Under the pieces are notes generated by a model, which saw only the letters and a list, made by a program, of their open reading frames with translations, ran no database searches and was not told the origin of the DNA. A stretch of 64,000 nucleotides of DNA from Desulfobulbus propionicus (GTDB taxonomy: Bacteria > Desulfobacterota > Desulfobulbia > Desulfobulbales > Desulfobulbaceae): NCBI GenBank assembly GCA_002748735.1, contig PDTC01000011.1, positions 62,001 through 126,000 on the forward strand, in the 5' to 3' direction. Positions 25,483-35,671 of the stretch are shown here, in pieces. How positions within the stretch are numbered: position 1 is the first letter of the stretch; each line of letters opens with the position of its first letter. Both the position numbers and the translations under genes were made by a program.

Positions 25483-26247
25483 ATGGCTGACAAAAAAATC
25501 AACATTACCGTAAAGGTCTGGCGACAAAAAGGCCCCTACGCCCAAGGATACCTGGAAGAGCACGACCTCAGTGACATCAGCACTGATATGTCTTTTCTGG
25601 AAATGCTAGATGTCCTCAACGACAAGCTCACCCTCGAGGGTGCTGAACCCGTGGCCTTTGACCACGACTGTCGTGAGGGTATCTGCGGAAACTGTGGAGC
25701 TGTAATCAACGGTGTTGCTCATGGTCCGGAAAAGGAGACAACCCTGTGCCAGCTGCACATGCGAAAATTCGAAAGTGGCGATGCTATCTTTATCGAACCT
25801 TTTAGGGCCAGAGCCTTTCCCATTATCAAAGACCTTGCAGTTGATCGCTCTGCCCTTGACCGGGTCATGCAGGCTGGAGGATTCGTCTCTGTTAACTCCG
25901 GCTCCCCCCAGGATGCCAACTGCCTTCCCGTTGCCCAACGTAACGCTGAACTGGCCATGGACGCGGCAGCCTGCATCGGCTGCGGTGCCTGCGTGGCAGC
26001 CTGCCCCAATGCCTCGGCCATGCTCTTTGTCAGCGCCAAGGTCTCTCAGTACGCCCTTCTTCCGCAGGGACAGCCTGAACGTAAACGGCGGGCACTCTCC
26101 ATGGTCCGTGCCATGGATCAGGAAGGATTTGGTAACTGCGGCAATGAACGCGAATGCGAAAATGTCTGCCCCAAAGGGATTTCCATTCGCAATATTGCCC
26201 GACTCAACCGAGAGTACATGTTTGCCAGTCTGACTGCTGACGAATAA
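25483..26247 (+). CDS. Fumarate reductase/succinate dehydrogenase iron-sulfur subunit
   Basis: 254 residues. [2Fe-2S] ligands in CREGICGNCGAVING and the later Cys in TTLCQLHM; [4Fe-4S] ligands in CIGCGACVAACPNASA; third cluster in CGNERECENVCPKGIS. It passes electrons between FAD and the haem subunit. The spacing from the flavoprotein gene is 69 bp; a strong terminator follows, so the operon is C-A-B. Confidence 0.95.
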   Translation: MADKKINITVKVWRQKGPYAQGYLEEHDLSDISTDMSFLEMLDVLNDKLTLEGAEPVAFDHDCREGICGNCGAVINGVAHGPEKETTLCQLHMRKFESGDAIFIEPFRARAFPIIKDLAVDRSALDRVMQAGGFVSVNSGSPQDANCLPVAQRNAELAMDAAACIGCGACVAACPNASAMLFVSAKVSQYALLPQGQPERKRRALSMVRAMDQEGFGNCGNERECENVCPKGISIRNIARLNREYMFASLTADE

Positions 26248-26656
26248 CTCTGTCCGGTAAAGATTTTCCCTGACAGGCCGCTTCATTTGGCAAGCGGCCT
26301 GTCTTTTCTGCGGTAACAGGGGACGCGCAGCCCCCTTTTTTGTTGTTCCTCTACCTCTGGTAACCTCACTCTACGTCTTTTTTATCATCTGCATCAGCGA
26401 CAGTTCGCCTGTCTTCCGGTACAACAGGACAGAAAACCACCCGGCGATTTTGAATTCTTTTTACTTTTTCCAGCCGTTGCGCTACGCTGGTCTTTTGTCA
26501 GCAGACGACTGATGGACGACGTCAAAATATTCGCCAATGGCATCAGCGGCAACAATTCACTGCCCCTTGCGGGAAAGGTCACAGCACTGGCAAGGAGCTA
26601 ACGACAGCACCAAAAAGACTCCAGTAAAACTCAACCTCAAATCACTTTCCCGTTCC
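26248..26656. other. Intergenic region between the frd/sdh operon and the L,D-transpeptidase
   Basis: 409 bp. It holds the terminator at 26272-26307 and a second weak GC hairpin with a T-run around 26316-26342 (GGGG...CCCC TTTTTT). The remainder has no convincing gene; an in-frame ATG at 26537 could extend the transpeptidase by 40 residues. Confidence 0.5.
26272..26307 (+). terminator. Intrinsic terminator of the frd/sdh operon
   Basis: A 12-bp perfect stem GACAGGCCGCTT (26272-26283) / AAGCGGCCTGTC (26292-26303) with an 8-base loop, followed by TTTT, 24 bp after the Fe-S subunit stop. Confidence 0.93.
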
Positions 26657-28315
26657 ATGGCCCGATGCACCTTCTCCTTTATCTTTCTGCTGTTACATTT
26701 TTTTCTGTTACAGTTGACGGTCACAACCGCTGCAGCAAGGCAGAACCCAGGGACAGTGCAGCGTGCTCAACATCAGACCATTGAGGAGTTACTGCTGCAG
26801 ATATACGATGAACGGGAACGAGAACCTCTCTGGGTCAATCTCAAGGGGCCGACAGCCAGGGCCGAGGTGCTCCTGCAAACCCTGAAAGCCGCAGATCTCG
26901 AGGGCCTAAACCCGGCTGATTACCGGGTAACCGCGCTGACAGCCCTGTGGCAAGACCACAGTATGAAAGGTCTGGCCCGCCTGGAAGTTCTCCTCAGCCA
27001 GGCACTGGTCCGCTATGTCATTGACCAGCATCGCGGTATCAGCGGTGCCGCCCCTTCTGACCCTGAAAATAACAGAGAAAAAGAGCTAACAGCACTACTA
27101 CGCGAAGGACTCACAGCAGAAGATATTACGGCGTTCCTCAAACAGCAATCTCCGCAGCACAAGGCCTACATTGGACTGAAAAAAGCGCTTGCCACCTACA
27201 GGAACCTCAACGATCAGGGCGGCTGGGAACCAATCGCCCCGGGACCACCCCTTAAACCGGGGCATCAGGATCCGAGGCTTGCCGACATTGCCAGGCGGCT
27301 TATCCTGACCGGTGATCTGCGCAGCGAAACACCAATCTCCACCCTGACATACGGCCCCGCATTAGTGATGGCAGTCAAGCATTTTCAGATGCGCCATAAC
27401 CTCGCCATTACTGGAGTGGTCGATGACGCGACCCTCACCGCCATGAATCTGCCTGCACCTGAAATTATCAGGCGAATCCTGGTAAACATGGAGCGATGGC
27501 GCTGGTTGCCAAGAAAAATGGATGGCAGAAGAATCCTTGTCAATATTACCGGGTTCAAGTTGACAGTCACCGAAGACGAAACAGTGCAAATGACCATGCC
27601 GGTGATAGTTGGCGAGCTGGAAAATGCCACACCAGTGCTCAGCGACCGAGTTCGCTACATTGTCCTTAATCCCTTCTGGACGATCCCCCCGGATATTGCC
27701 GAGCGCGAGACTTTACCATGCCAGCTGGCTGACCCCAATTATCTTCGCACCAACAACATCAGGGTCTTTGAAAGCTGGCAAGCAGAGGCCGAAGAACTGG
27801 AACCGGAGTTTATCGACTGGAAAAGGCTGGGAGCCGGCATACGTTACTTTCGCCTGCGCCAGGATCCTGGCCCAAATAACACCCTGGGACAAGTCAAGTT
27901 CATGTTTCCCAACAAAAAGAACATCTACCTGCACGACACGCCTGCCCATGACCTTTTCACCAGGTCCACCCGGACCTTCAGTCACGGCTGCATCCGCCTG
28001 AGTAAACCGGTTTCCCTGGCTGCGTATCTCTTACAGGACAACCGCCGTCCTCTTGACGAATCGGCCCTGCAGCAGATCATCGCCAGTGGTGAACGGCGGG
28101 TAGTGCATCTTGACACACCTGTCCCGGTTCACCTCACCTACCAGACCGTTGAGGCTGATCCAGCAAGCGGTCAATTATCGTTTCACAAAGATATTTACGA
28201 TCAGGACCTAGGCCTGGCCGAGGCGTTGCACTCGACCAGGCAAAATCGTCGGGTTACTCTTCCCTCCAGCCCCATTAACGTTCAACAGCGGTTGAAACGG
28301 CCACAAAAGACCTGA
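26657..28315 (+). CDS. L,D-transpeptidase, YcbB/LdtD type
   Basis: 552 residues from the ATG at 26657, chosen because a signal peptide begins there (MARCTFSFIFLLLHFFLLQL); neither this ATG nor the one at 26537 has a good ribosome site. Order: signal peptide, N-terminal scaffold domain, peptidoglycan-binding repeat at about 233-265 (LVMAVKHFQMRHNLAITGVV), then the YkuD catalytic domain with HDTPAHDLF and the active-site SHGCIRLSKP near residue 444. It makes 3-3 cross-links in periplasmic peptidoglycan or attaches proteins to it. Length and layout match E. coli LdtD. Converges with usp with 2 bp between stops. Confidence 0.9.
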   Translation: MARCTFSFIFLLLHFFLLQLTVTTAAARQNPGTVQRAQHQTIEELLLQIYDEREREPLWVNLKGPTARAEVLLQTLKAADLEGLNPADYRVTALTALWQDHSMKGLARLEVLLSQALVRYVIDQHRGISGAAPSDPENNREKELTALLREGLTAEDITAFLKQQSPQHKAYIGLKKALATYRNLNDQGGWEPIAPGPPLKPGHQDPRLADIARRLILTGDLRSETPISTLTYGPALVMAVKHFQMRHNLAITGVVDDATLTAMNLPAPEIIRRILVNMERWRWLPRKMDGRRILVNITGFKLTVTEDETVQMTMPVIVGELENATPVLSDRVRYIVLNPFWTIPPDIAERETLPCQLADPNYLRTNNIRVFESWQAEAEELEPEFIDWKRLGAGIRYFRLRQDPGPNNTLGQVKFMFPNKKNIYLHDTPAHDLFTRSTRTFSHGCIRLSKPVSLAAYLLQDNRRPLDESALQQIIASGERRVVHLDTPVPVHLTYQTVEADPASGQLSFHKDIYDQDLGLAEALHSTRQNRRVTLPSSPINVQQRLKRPQKT

Positions 28316-28317
28316 GG

Positions 28318-28827
28318 CTATTTCTCCGGGCTGTTAGGCACCAGAAGTACAGGGATATTGCTGTGACGAGTTACTCGGCGAGCAGTGGTCCCCATAAGCG
28401 TACCGCCAAAAAAGCCGTGCGTGGATTTCCCCATGACAATCATGTCTGCGTCATGCTCATCAGCCACACGCAAAATCTCATGGCTGGGCAAGCTACCGCT
28501 GACCACCATAATCTCGGTTACCGGTGTACGATTGAGCTGATAGGCCTCATATTCGTCCTTGCAAAACTTGTCCAGCCGCTCCTTGATGACCTCGAGAATA
28601 CGTTCCATGCCATCGCGCTGGACTTTTTTGCTTTCACTTGGGGACAGATAGGTATCAACAATGGCCTGCCCGGTCACGCCTAGCGGCGCGACCACATGGA
28701 GCAGCAACAGTTGGGCATTATAACGCCTGGCCTGGCTAACAGCCAAACGGAAGACCGGCCTCGTCTGTTTCCCCAGATCAGAGGCATAGAGAATTGTACG
28801 AATATCTGGTCGTGCTACCATATCCAC
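28318..28827 (-). CDS. Universal stress protein (UspA family)
   Basis: 169 residues, one Usp domain. TILYASDLGKQTRPVFRLAV at the N-terminus, ADMIVMGKSTHGFFGG and the RHSNIPVLLVP end give the ATP-binding pattern. It is downstream of dctM on the same strand. In Halomonas elongata the Usp TeaD is encoded with the TeaABC TRAP transporter and modulates it; the same gene order suggests, but does not prove, such a role here. A hairpin separates it from dctM. Confidence 0.9.
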   Translation of the reverse strand: MDMVARPDIRTILYASDLGKQTRPVFRLAVSQARRYNAQLLLLHVVAPLGVTGQAIVDTYLSPSESKKVQRDGMERILEVIKERLDKFCKDEYEAYQLNRTPVTEIMVVSGSLPSHEILRVADEHDADMIVMGKSTHGFFGGTLMGTTARRVTRHSNIPVLLVPNSPEK

Positions 28828-28863
28828 TGTACTCCTGTATCAAAGTAACGGAAAAGAACAGCC

Positions 28864-28891
28864 CTCCTGGGGCAGGAGATGCACCCAGGAG
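28864..28891 (-). terminator. Hairpin between dctM and usp
   Basis: CTCCTGGG (minus strand, from 28891) pairs with CCCAGGAG (to 28864) around a 12-base loop. It is followed by GGCTGTTCTTTT, a weak U-tract. It may partly terminate the dct transcript before usp. Confidence 0.5.
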
Positions 28892-28897
28892 AACGGC

Positions 28898-30298
28898 TCA
28901 ATTGTATCCCTGAAGCTTATCAATAAACTCGGGGAGAAACAAGGAAATCTGGGGGATATACGTAATCAGTACGAGGAAGAACAGCAGGAGCAGCAGCCAC
29001 GGGAAAGATGCCCGGATGACCCAGCCGATACTGTTACCAGTGATACCCGCCGTAACAAACAGATTCAGCCCCACAGGCGGCGTCAGCATACCGATCTCCA
29101 TATTCACCACCATGATAATACCCAGATGAATGGGATCAATCCCCATCTGCACGGCAATCGGGAAAAGAATAGGAGCCATGATCAGAAGAATAGCCGAGGG
29201 CTCCATAAAGTTACCCGCCATCAACAGAAGAATGTTGACGACAACAAGAAACATCCACGGTGAAAGCCCCCACTGAACAATCAATTCCGCCAGATAGTGG
29301 GGAATACGCTCGGTGGTGAGCACGTGGGCAAACAGCATGGCATTGGAAATAATAAACAACAGCATGATGCTGACCTTGGAGGCGTCCAGTACCACCTTGC
29401 GCACATCCTTGTCAATGACGCATCGGGGTAAGGCGATCGCAGACTGATAAAGATTGCGAATAACTGCAGCTCCGGTGCTTTCATCCTGATTACGCCAACG
29501 GACTCCTCGTAAAGGCCCCATGTCCCGGTAGCCAAAAATAGACACGAGAAAGGCATAAACAGCAGAGACTGCCGCCGCCTCTGTGGGGCTGGCAATGCCG
29601 CCATAAATTGAACCCAGGACGATGACAATCAGCATAAGCCCGCCAAAAGCGGCCATACCCGAGGAGAACAGTTCACCGAACCCGCTCCACGGTTGGGCCG
29701 GAATTTTACGGATACGGGCAACAATGTAAATAGCGAGCATCAGCAGGCCGCCCATCATCAATCCGGGGATAAAGCCTGCCATAAACATGCGGGCCGCTGA
29801 TTCCTCGGTGGCCGCCGCGTACACCAGCATGACAATCGATGGTGGAATAAGGATGCCAAGTGTGCCCGCATTGGTGATGACCCCGGCGGCAAAACTCTCT
29901 GGATAACCGGCACGGACCATGCCAACGATGACAATAGAGCCAATAGCCGCAACTGTCGCTGGCGAAGAGCCAGAAACCGCGGCAAAGATCATACACGCCA
30001 TAACCGAGGCCATGGCCATGCCCCCGCGAATATGTCCAACCAGGCTGATGGCAAAACGGATGATTCGTTTGGCAACGCCACCGGTCGACAAAAACGATGA
30101 GCTGAGAATGAAAAAGGGAATTGCCAGCAGGGTATAGTGCTCGGAAAGAGCCTCAAACAGTTTTAAGGCTATGGATGCCAACGAGTCATCAGAAAAAAAC
30201 AGGATAGTCCCTATGCTGGACAATCCAAGGGCAAATGCGATGGGCATCCCCAGCAGCATACACCCGAACAGCAGGATAAACAGGGCAGCGGTCGTCAT
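28898..30298 (-). CDS. dctM: TRAP transporter large permease DctM
   Basis: 466 residues, about 12 membrane helices. Family sequences include LLGMPIAFALGLSS, the SSSFLSTGGVAKRIIRFA segment, FAAVSGSSPATVAAIGSI, TNAGTLGILIPPSIVMLVYA and GLNLFVTAGITGN. With DctQ it forms the Na+-coupled permease that takes substrate from periplasmic DctP. It overlaps dctQ by 4 bp. A cytoplasmic loop between about 245 and 290 is somewhat longer than usual for this family. Confidence 0.95.
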   Translation of the reverse strand: MTTAALFILLFGCMLLGMPIAFALGLSSIGTILFFSDDSLASIALKLFEALSEHYTLLAIPFFILSSSFLSTGGVAKRIIRFAISLVGHIRGGMAMASVMACMIFAAVSGSSPATVAAIGSIVIVGMVRAGYPESFAAGVITNAGTLGILIPPSIVMLVYAAATEESAARMFMAGFIPGLMMGGLLMLAIYIVARIRKIPAQPWSGFGELFSSGMAAFGGLMLIVIVLGSIYGGIASPTEAAAVSAVYAFLVSIFGYRDMGPLRGVRWRNQDESTGAAVIRNLYQSAIALPRCVIDKDVRKVVLDASKVSIMLLFIISNAMLFAHVLTTERIPHYLAELIVQWGLSPWMFLVVVNILLLMAGNFMEPSAILLIMAPILFPIAVQMGIDPIHLGIIMVVNMEIGMLTPPVGLNLFVTAGITGNSIGWVIRASFPWLLLLLFFLVLITYIPQISLFLPEFIDKLQGYN

Positions 30299-30858
30299 GC
30301 GGCTTCCTCCTTTTGCTGCAGTTCTTTATCTTGCTGCAGTTCTTCAAAAAGTTCCATGGACTCTTTCGCCTCATCCACCTGCTTGAAGGTATCTGCCTTG
30401 CCGGTTATCACATTCCACAAGAGCAGCAATATACGCAGGGAAATCAGGGAAAAGCCAATAAGCAGAATGCTGTGGGCAATCCAGGCTTGGATCGGTAAGT
30501 CTTCGAGTTCGATGCCGATCATCTTGACCTTTGCCAGGTAGATCCAGCTGCCGGTCAGCACAAGGTAGCAATAGACCAGCGCCAGCACACAGGCCAGGAA
30601 GGTAAAGATCCGTCTACCCACCAGCGGGAACAGTTTGACAAAGGCGTCGACACCGATGTGGGTCCCCACTTTTATGCCATAGGAAGCGCCAAACAGGACA
30701 AACCAGGCGGAGAGGTGCAGGGTTAACTCCTGGGACCAGAGGAATCCGGTGTTAAAGATGAAGCGCATGATAACATCCAGGAACACAAGCAGAGTGGTAA
30801 AAACGAGCAGGAGGCTGATGATCGCCTCCTCAACGGTATTGAGTACACGCAGGATCAT
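30295..30858 (-). CDS. dctQ: TRAP transporter small permease DctQ
   Basis: 187 residues, four predicted membrane helices: EEAIISLLLVFTTLLVFLDV, ELTLHLSAWFVLFGASYGIK, IFTFLACVLALVYCYLVLTG and IAHSILLIGFSLISLRILLL. The KVGTHIGVDAF segment is a DctQ family feature. The C-terminal tail is Glu/Gln-rich (FEELQQDKELQQKEEAA). Overlaps dctM by 4 bp and is separated from dctP by an intercistronic hairpin. Confidence 0.92.
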   Translation of the reverse strand: MILRVLNTVEEAIISLLLVFTTLLVFLDVIMRFIFNTGFLWSQELTLHLSAWFVLFGASYGIKVGTHIGVDAFVKLFPLVGRRIFTFLACVLALVYCYLVLTGSWIYLAKVKMIGIELEDLPIQAWIAHSILLIGFSLISLRILLLLWNVITGKADTFKQVDEAKESMELFEELQQDKELQQKEEAA

Positions 30859-30885
30859 AAAATATCCTCATTCAGGAGCTGAAAA

Positions 30886-30908
30886 CGGGACCCCTGAACG
30901 GGGCCCCG
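30886..30908 (-). terminator. Intercistronic hairpin between dctP and dctQ
   Basis: On the minus strand a 9-bp stem CGGGGCCCC / GGGGTCCCG with loop GTTCA, followed by TTTT. Its position after the binding-protein gene suggests partial termination or 3' end protection, giving more DctP than permease. Confidence 0.6.
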
Positions 30909-30944
30909 CTGGTGCTTGCTGTCAACCAGGGAAAACCGGGAAGA

Positions 30945-32102
<1,158 letters not shown>

Positions 32103-32212
32103 TTAAGAGAAACACCCCAAAGACCACGGGCGGAACCCCACACATTTTCCACCTCACACCGTGGAGAAACCACCCAAAGAGGACGGCAAGGTTTTCAGCA
32201 AGAATGGCCTGT

Positions 32213-32229
32213 GCAGCGATAAACGCTGC
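32213..32229. promoter_or_regulatory. Candidate DctD upstream activator site
   Basis: Dyad GCAGCG-ATAAA-CGCTGC, about 150 bp upstream of the -24 element. Distance and symmetry suit an enhancer-type activator site; the assignment to DctD is inference. Confidence 0.4.
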
Positions 32230-32319
32230 TGGCCGCCTGCCAGGGGTGCAACCAAGGAACTGTGACCACTGAAACCTGCCATGACCCGGCGGGCAGTAAC
32301 TCTGGTGCGCTCCTGGCAG

Positions 32320-33675
32320 CTACTTATAATCGTTTTTGTCAAGACCGTACTTGCGCAGCTTGTCGTACAGGGTTTTTCGAGGAATGGAGAGGGTCTCCAT
32401 AACATCCTTAAGCCTGCCGCTGTGGGCATTCAACGACTGCTCAAGGATGGCACGCTCAAAGGCTTCCACCTGCTGGGGCAGACTGTTGGCGGCCTCTCCG
32501 GCTTCACCGCTCATCATCCGCTCCAGGGACCAGCCAAACTGGGCCCCCAGCAGGACATAGCGTTCGGCCAGGTTGCGTAGCTCACGGACATTACCCGGCC
32601 AGTCATAGGCCATGAGCATGTTTATCTGGGCTGGTTCGGGCACAGGAACCTCTTTCTGGTAGCGATGTCCGGCAACCAAGAGATAGTGATGAAACAACAG
32701 GGGAATATCTTCTCGCCGATTCCTCAGTGGCGGAATCTCCAGGCAGACCACGTTGAGCCGGTAGTAGAGATCCTCACGGAAATCTCCCCGCTGCGAGGCC
32801 TCGAGCAGATCAACCTTTGTGGCCGCGACAATACGAATATCCAAGGGAATAAGGACATTGGAGCCCAACCGTTCGACACTACGCTCCTGCAACACCCGCA
32901 GGAGATGCACCTGTACCTGGGCGGGCATGGATTCAATCTCGTCGAGTAACAGGGTGCCGCCATTGGCGTGCTCGAACTTACCGATACGCATGGAGCGAGC
33001 ATCGGTGAACGCCCCGGCCTCGTGGCCGAACAGCTCTGATTCGATGAGGTTCTCGGCCACGGCCCCGCAGTTGACGGCAACAAAATTATGGGTGCGCCGG
33101 CTGCTGTGTTCGTGCAGCAGCCGGGCCACCAGTTCCTTGCCGGTGCCTGTTTCCCCCATCACCAAGACATCGGCGTTGGTATCAGCTATCTGGCCGATAG
33201 TGGCGCGCAGCTGCAAGGTTGCCGAGGTGAGACCGATAAACCTGGGCCCAGGAGCACTGTGGGCTTCGAGCTCCACACGCAGCGCCCGGTTTTCCAGGGT
33301 GAGCATCCGTTTCTCCAAGGCCCGGGTTACAGTCTTGACCAGGCGGTCCGAGGAGTAAGGTTTTTCGAGAAAATCATAGGCACCGTTACGCATGGCTGTC
33401 ACTGCGGTGGAGACATCACCATGGCCGGTTATCATGATCACCGGCAGGTCACGATCCACCGTGTGCAGGCGCTGCTGTAATTCCATACCGCTCATGCCAG
33501 GAAGGCGGATATCGCAGACGACCACCCCTGGCCAGTCATCGGTGATGACCGCCAATGCATCCTCGGCGCACCCCAGACAGGTTACCTCAAAATCAGCCAG
33601 TTCCAGGGTCTGGCGGTTGGCCTGGCGGATATGCTTCTCGTCATCGATAAACAGAACCTTGGTCAACTGTTGCAT
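32320..33675 (-). CDS. dctD: Sigma-54 response regulator DctD
   Basis: 451 residues. Receiver domain 1-120 (LFIDDEKHIRQANRQTLEL, phospho-acceptor Asp in VVVCDIRLPGMSG, Lys in LEKPY); AAA+ domain about 145-370 with Walker A GETGTGKE, a GAFTDA loop in place of canonical GAFTGA, Walker B GGTLLLDEIE and YDWPGNVRELRN; and a C-terminal Fis-type helix-turn-helix (LKDVMETLSIPRKTLYDKLR). It is phosphorylated by DctB and activates sigma-54 RNA polymerase. Its start overlaps dctB by 35 bp. The loop's Gly-to-Asp change occurs in some DctD proteins. Confidence 0.94.
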   Translation of the reverse strand: MQQLTKVLFIDDEKHIRQANRQTLELADFEVTCLGCAEDALAVITDDWPGVVVCDIRLPGMSGMELQQRLHTVDRDLPVIMITGHGDVSTAVTAMRNGAYDFLEKPYSSDRLVKTVTRALEKRMLTLENRALRVELEAHSAPGPRFIGLTSATLQLRATIGQIADTNADVLVMGETGTGKELVARLLHEHSSRRTHNFVAVNCGAVAENLIESELFGHEAGAFTDARSMRIGKFEHANGGTLLLDEIESMPAQVQVHLLRVLQERSVERLGSNVLIPLDIRIVAATKVDLLEASQRGDFREDLYYRLNVVCLEIPPLRNRREDIPLLFHHYLLVAGHRYQKEVPVPEPAQINMLMAYDWPGNVRELRNLAERYVLLGAQFGWSLERMMSGEAGEAANSLPQQVEAFERAILEQSLNAHSGRLKDVMETLSIPRKTLYDKLRKYGLDKNDYK

Positions 33676-35518
33676 CGTCTTCTCTGCTGTAAGTTGTGGC
33701 GGTATGCAGGGTCATCTCAAAGCAGGCACCAGGGCCGGAGTCAGCAACCCTGATAGAGCCTCCCATCTCTTCGATAATCCGGGCCGAAATAGTCAACCCC
33801 AGCCCCAGTCCCTTGCCTGACTCCTTGGTGGTGAAGAAGGGTTCAAACACCTGTTCCATGTGCAGAGAACGAATACCAGGGCCGGAGTCGATAACGCGAA
33901 GCACGGTCAAATCACCCTGCAGACGGGCACTGATCTCCACGCGTTTGGTTTCCTGTCCTTCCATCGCCTGCAGGGCATTGGCCAGCAGGTTTACCAGCAC
34001 CTGCTGAAGCAGGACATTGTTGGCGCGAACAGCGACGACATCGGGCTCCAGCTGGATCTCCACCGCTGTCCCTGCCCTGGAAATAACCGGTGCCAACATC
34101 TCCAGGGCACCGTCAATAACACCGTGAAGCGGCACAGCGCTTATCTTGCCGCTGCTCTTACGGGCAAAGGTCTTCAGCTGCAGGCTCAAACTGGCCATAC
34201 GGTCAGTGAGCTCATTAATCTGGGCAAGATTCCACAGTACATCATCACTGCGGTTGTTTGCCAGAAGCTTGCAGGCATTGTCTGTATAGGAGCGGATGGC
34301 GGCAAGGGGTTGATTGAGCTCATGGGTCACTCCGGCAGACATCTGTCCCAGAGCCGCCAGCTTTGCGGCATGCACCAATTCACCTCTGGTTTTGTGCAAC
34401 TCTTCCTCGGCCCGCTTTCGCTCCTGGATTTCACCACGCATCTTCCGGTTAATCTCGGTCAATGCGGCAGTGCGCTCGGTCACCCTTGACTCGAGCATCT
34501 CATTGGTCTCCTCAAGCACACGGCGGTGCTCTTCAGCAAACCGCTGACGCTCTGTGAGCCGCAGGCGTCGCTGCCAGAGCAGTAAGCCAAGGGTGACCGC
34601 CAAAGCGCTGGCAACAAACAGCTCTGACACAGTATATACCACGTCCCGCTGGACATCGGTGAGCCTTGTGAGGATAAACACCTTCCAGTCGGCCTGCTCC
34701 ATCACTGTCATCTGCTGAAGAAAGGTTTCAGCAGGACCGTCAGGTGTTAGACGGAGGCTGACGATGGCACCCTGCTTCACTGGCTTCTCTTCAAGTACCC
34801 CCAGAGGCTCAAGCCGGGCATCAGGATAGCGTCTGCTCGAGGCAAGCCGTTCCCTGATCTCCGCAGGCAACGGCTTCAATGTACGAAAACGCCAGTCTTC
34901 CCTGTTAGTAATAAAGATAACGCCGTCTGGATCGGTCACGTAAAAAATATCGTCCTGACGTCCCCAGTTTTCCTCGACGGCATCGATATCAATCTTGATG
35001 ACCACTGCCCCCAGGATGGTCTTCTCCTGAATCACGGGGTAGGCAAAGTAGTAGCCCCGGGCACTTGAAGCGGTTCCCAGGGCAAAGTACCTGCCGAGCC
35101 GTCCCTCCATGGCCTGCCGAAAGTACGGTCGATAACTGAAATTTCGTCCCACAAATGGCTTGGGCTTGTTCCAGTTGGAAGCGGCGATGGTCAAACCTTC
35201 GCGATCCATCAAGTAGGTATCACTGGCATCGGAGATGTTGTTGATGGTTTCCAGATAACGATTCAAAGCGTCTATACGCTCACGGCTACCGGGATTTTGC
35301 AGGAGGCTGACCAGCTGCCTGTTTGTCGCCAGCAGCTCAGGCAGCCCTTCATATTTTTCCAGCACCCCCTGCAGATAGGCGATATACAGGTCCAGTTGAT
35401 TACCACTCTGTCGGGCAAGGCTTTCGAGTCCCCTGTGGTAGCTGACCTGCCCAGCCCCCCACAGCACAAGCAAAAGCAACAATAAAAATACAGGAAAAAT
35501 AAAGAGATATCTTCGCAT
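33641..35518 (-). CDS. dctB: C4-dicarboxylate sensor histidine kinase DctB
   Basis: 625 residues from the ATG at 35518; the frame stays open further upstream but only here does a membrane anchor follow (YLFIFPVFLLLLLLVLWGAG). Two membrane helices flank a periplasmic double-Cache sensor (YLMDREGLTIAASNW, GRNFSYRPYFRQAM, GTASSARGYYFAYPV). Then a coiled coil, HisKA with GVTHELNQPLAAIRSY, and HATPase_c with NLLANALQAMEG, VIDSGPGI and GKGLGLGLTIS. This is the DctB layout: it senses external dicarboxylate and controls DctD. No ribosome site is evident. Confidence 0.93.
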   Translation of the reverse strand: MRRYLFIFPVFLLLLLLVLWGAGQVSYHRGLESLARQSGNQLDLYIAYLQGVLEKYEGLPELLATNRQLVSLLQNPGSRERIDALNRYLETINNISDASDTYLMDREGLTIAASNWNKPKPFVGRNFSYRPYFRQAMEGRLGRYFALGTASSARGYYFAYPVIQEKTILGAVVIKIDIDAVEENWGRQDDIFYVTDPDGVIFITNREDWRFRTLKPLPAEIRERLASSRRYPDARLEPLGVLEEKPVKQGAIVSLRLTPDGPAETFLQQMTVMEQADWKVFILTRLTDVQRDVVYTVSELFVASALAVTLGLLLWQRRLRLTERQRFAEEHRRVLEETNEMLESRVTERTAALTEINRKMRGEIQERKRAEEELHKTRGELVHAAKLAALGQMSAGVTHELNQPLAAIRSYTDNACKLLANNRSDDVLWNLAQINELTDRMASLSLQLKTFARKSSGKISAVPLHGVIDGALEMLAPVISRAGTAVEIQLEPDVVAVRANNVLLQQVLVNLLANALQAMEGQETKRVEISARLQGDLTVLRVIDSGPGIRSLHMEQVFEPFFTTKESGKGLGLGLTISARIIEEMGGSIRVADSGPGACFEMTLHTATTYSREDDATVDQGSVYR

Positions 35519-35671
35519 AGAACAGTTATCAATGAAACATGAGGGCACCTGCCGGCATCCCAGTATACACAGTGACTGATCCCGAGGAAAGTCCGAGAAC
35601 CGCTGATCTGCTTTTTTCCGCCCTTGGCAGAAGGCGAGAAACAGGGTAAAGCAAGGCCGAAGGAGTACCCC

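Noticed and set aside
26394-26582. A 62-codon minus-strand frame between the Fe-S subunit gene and the transpeptidase gene
   Set aside because: No start signal, no family sequence, and it overlaps the probable transpeptidase promoter.
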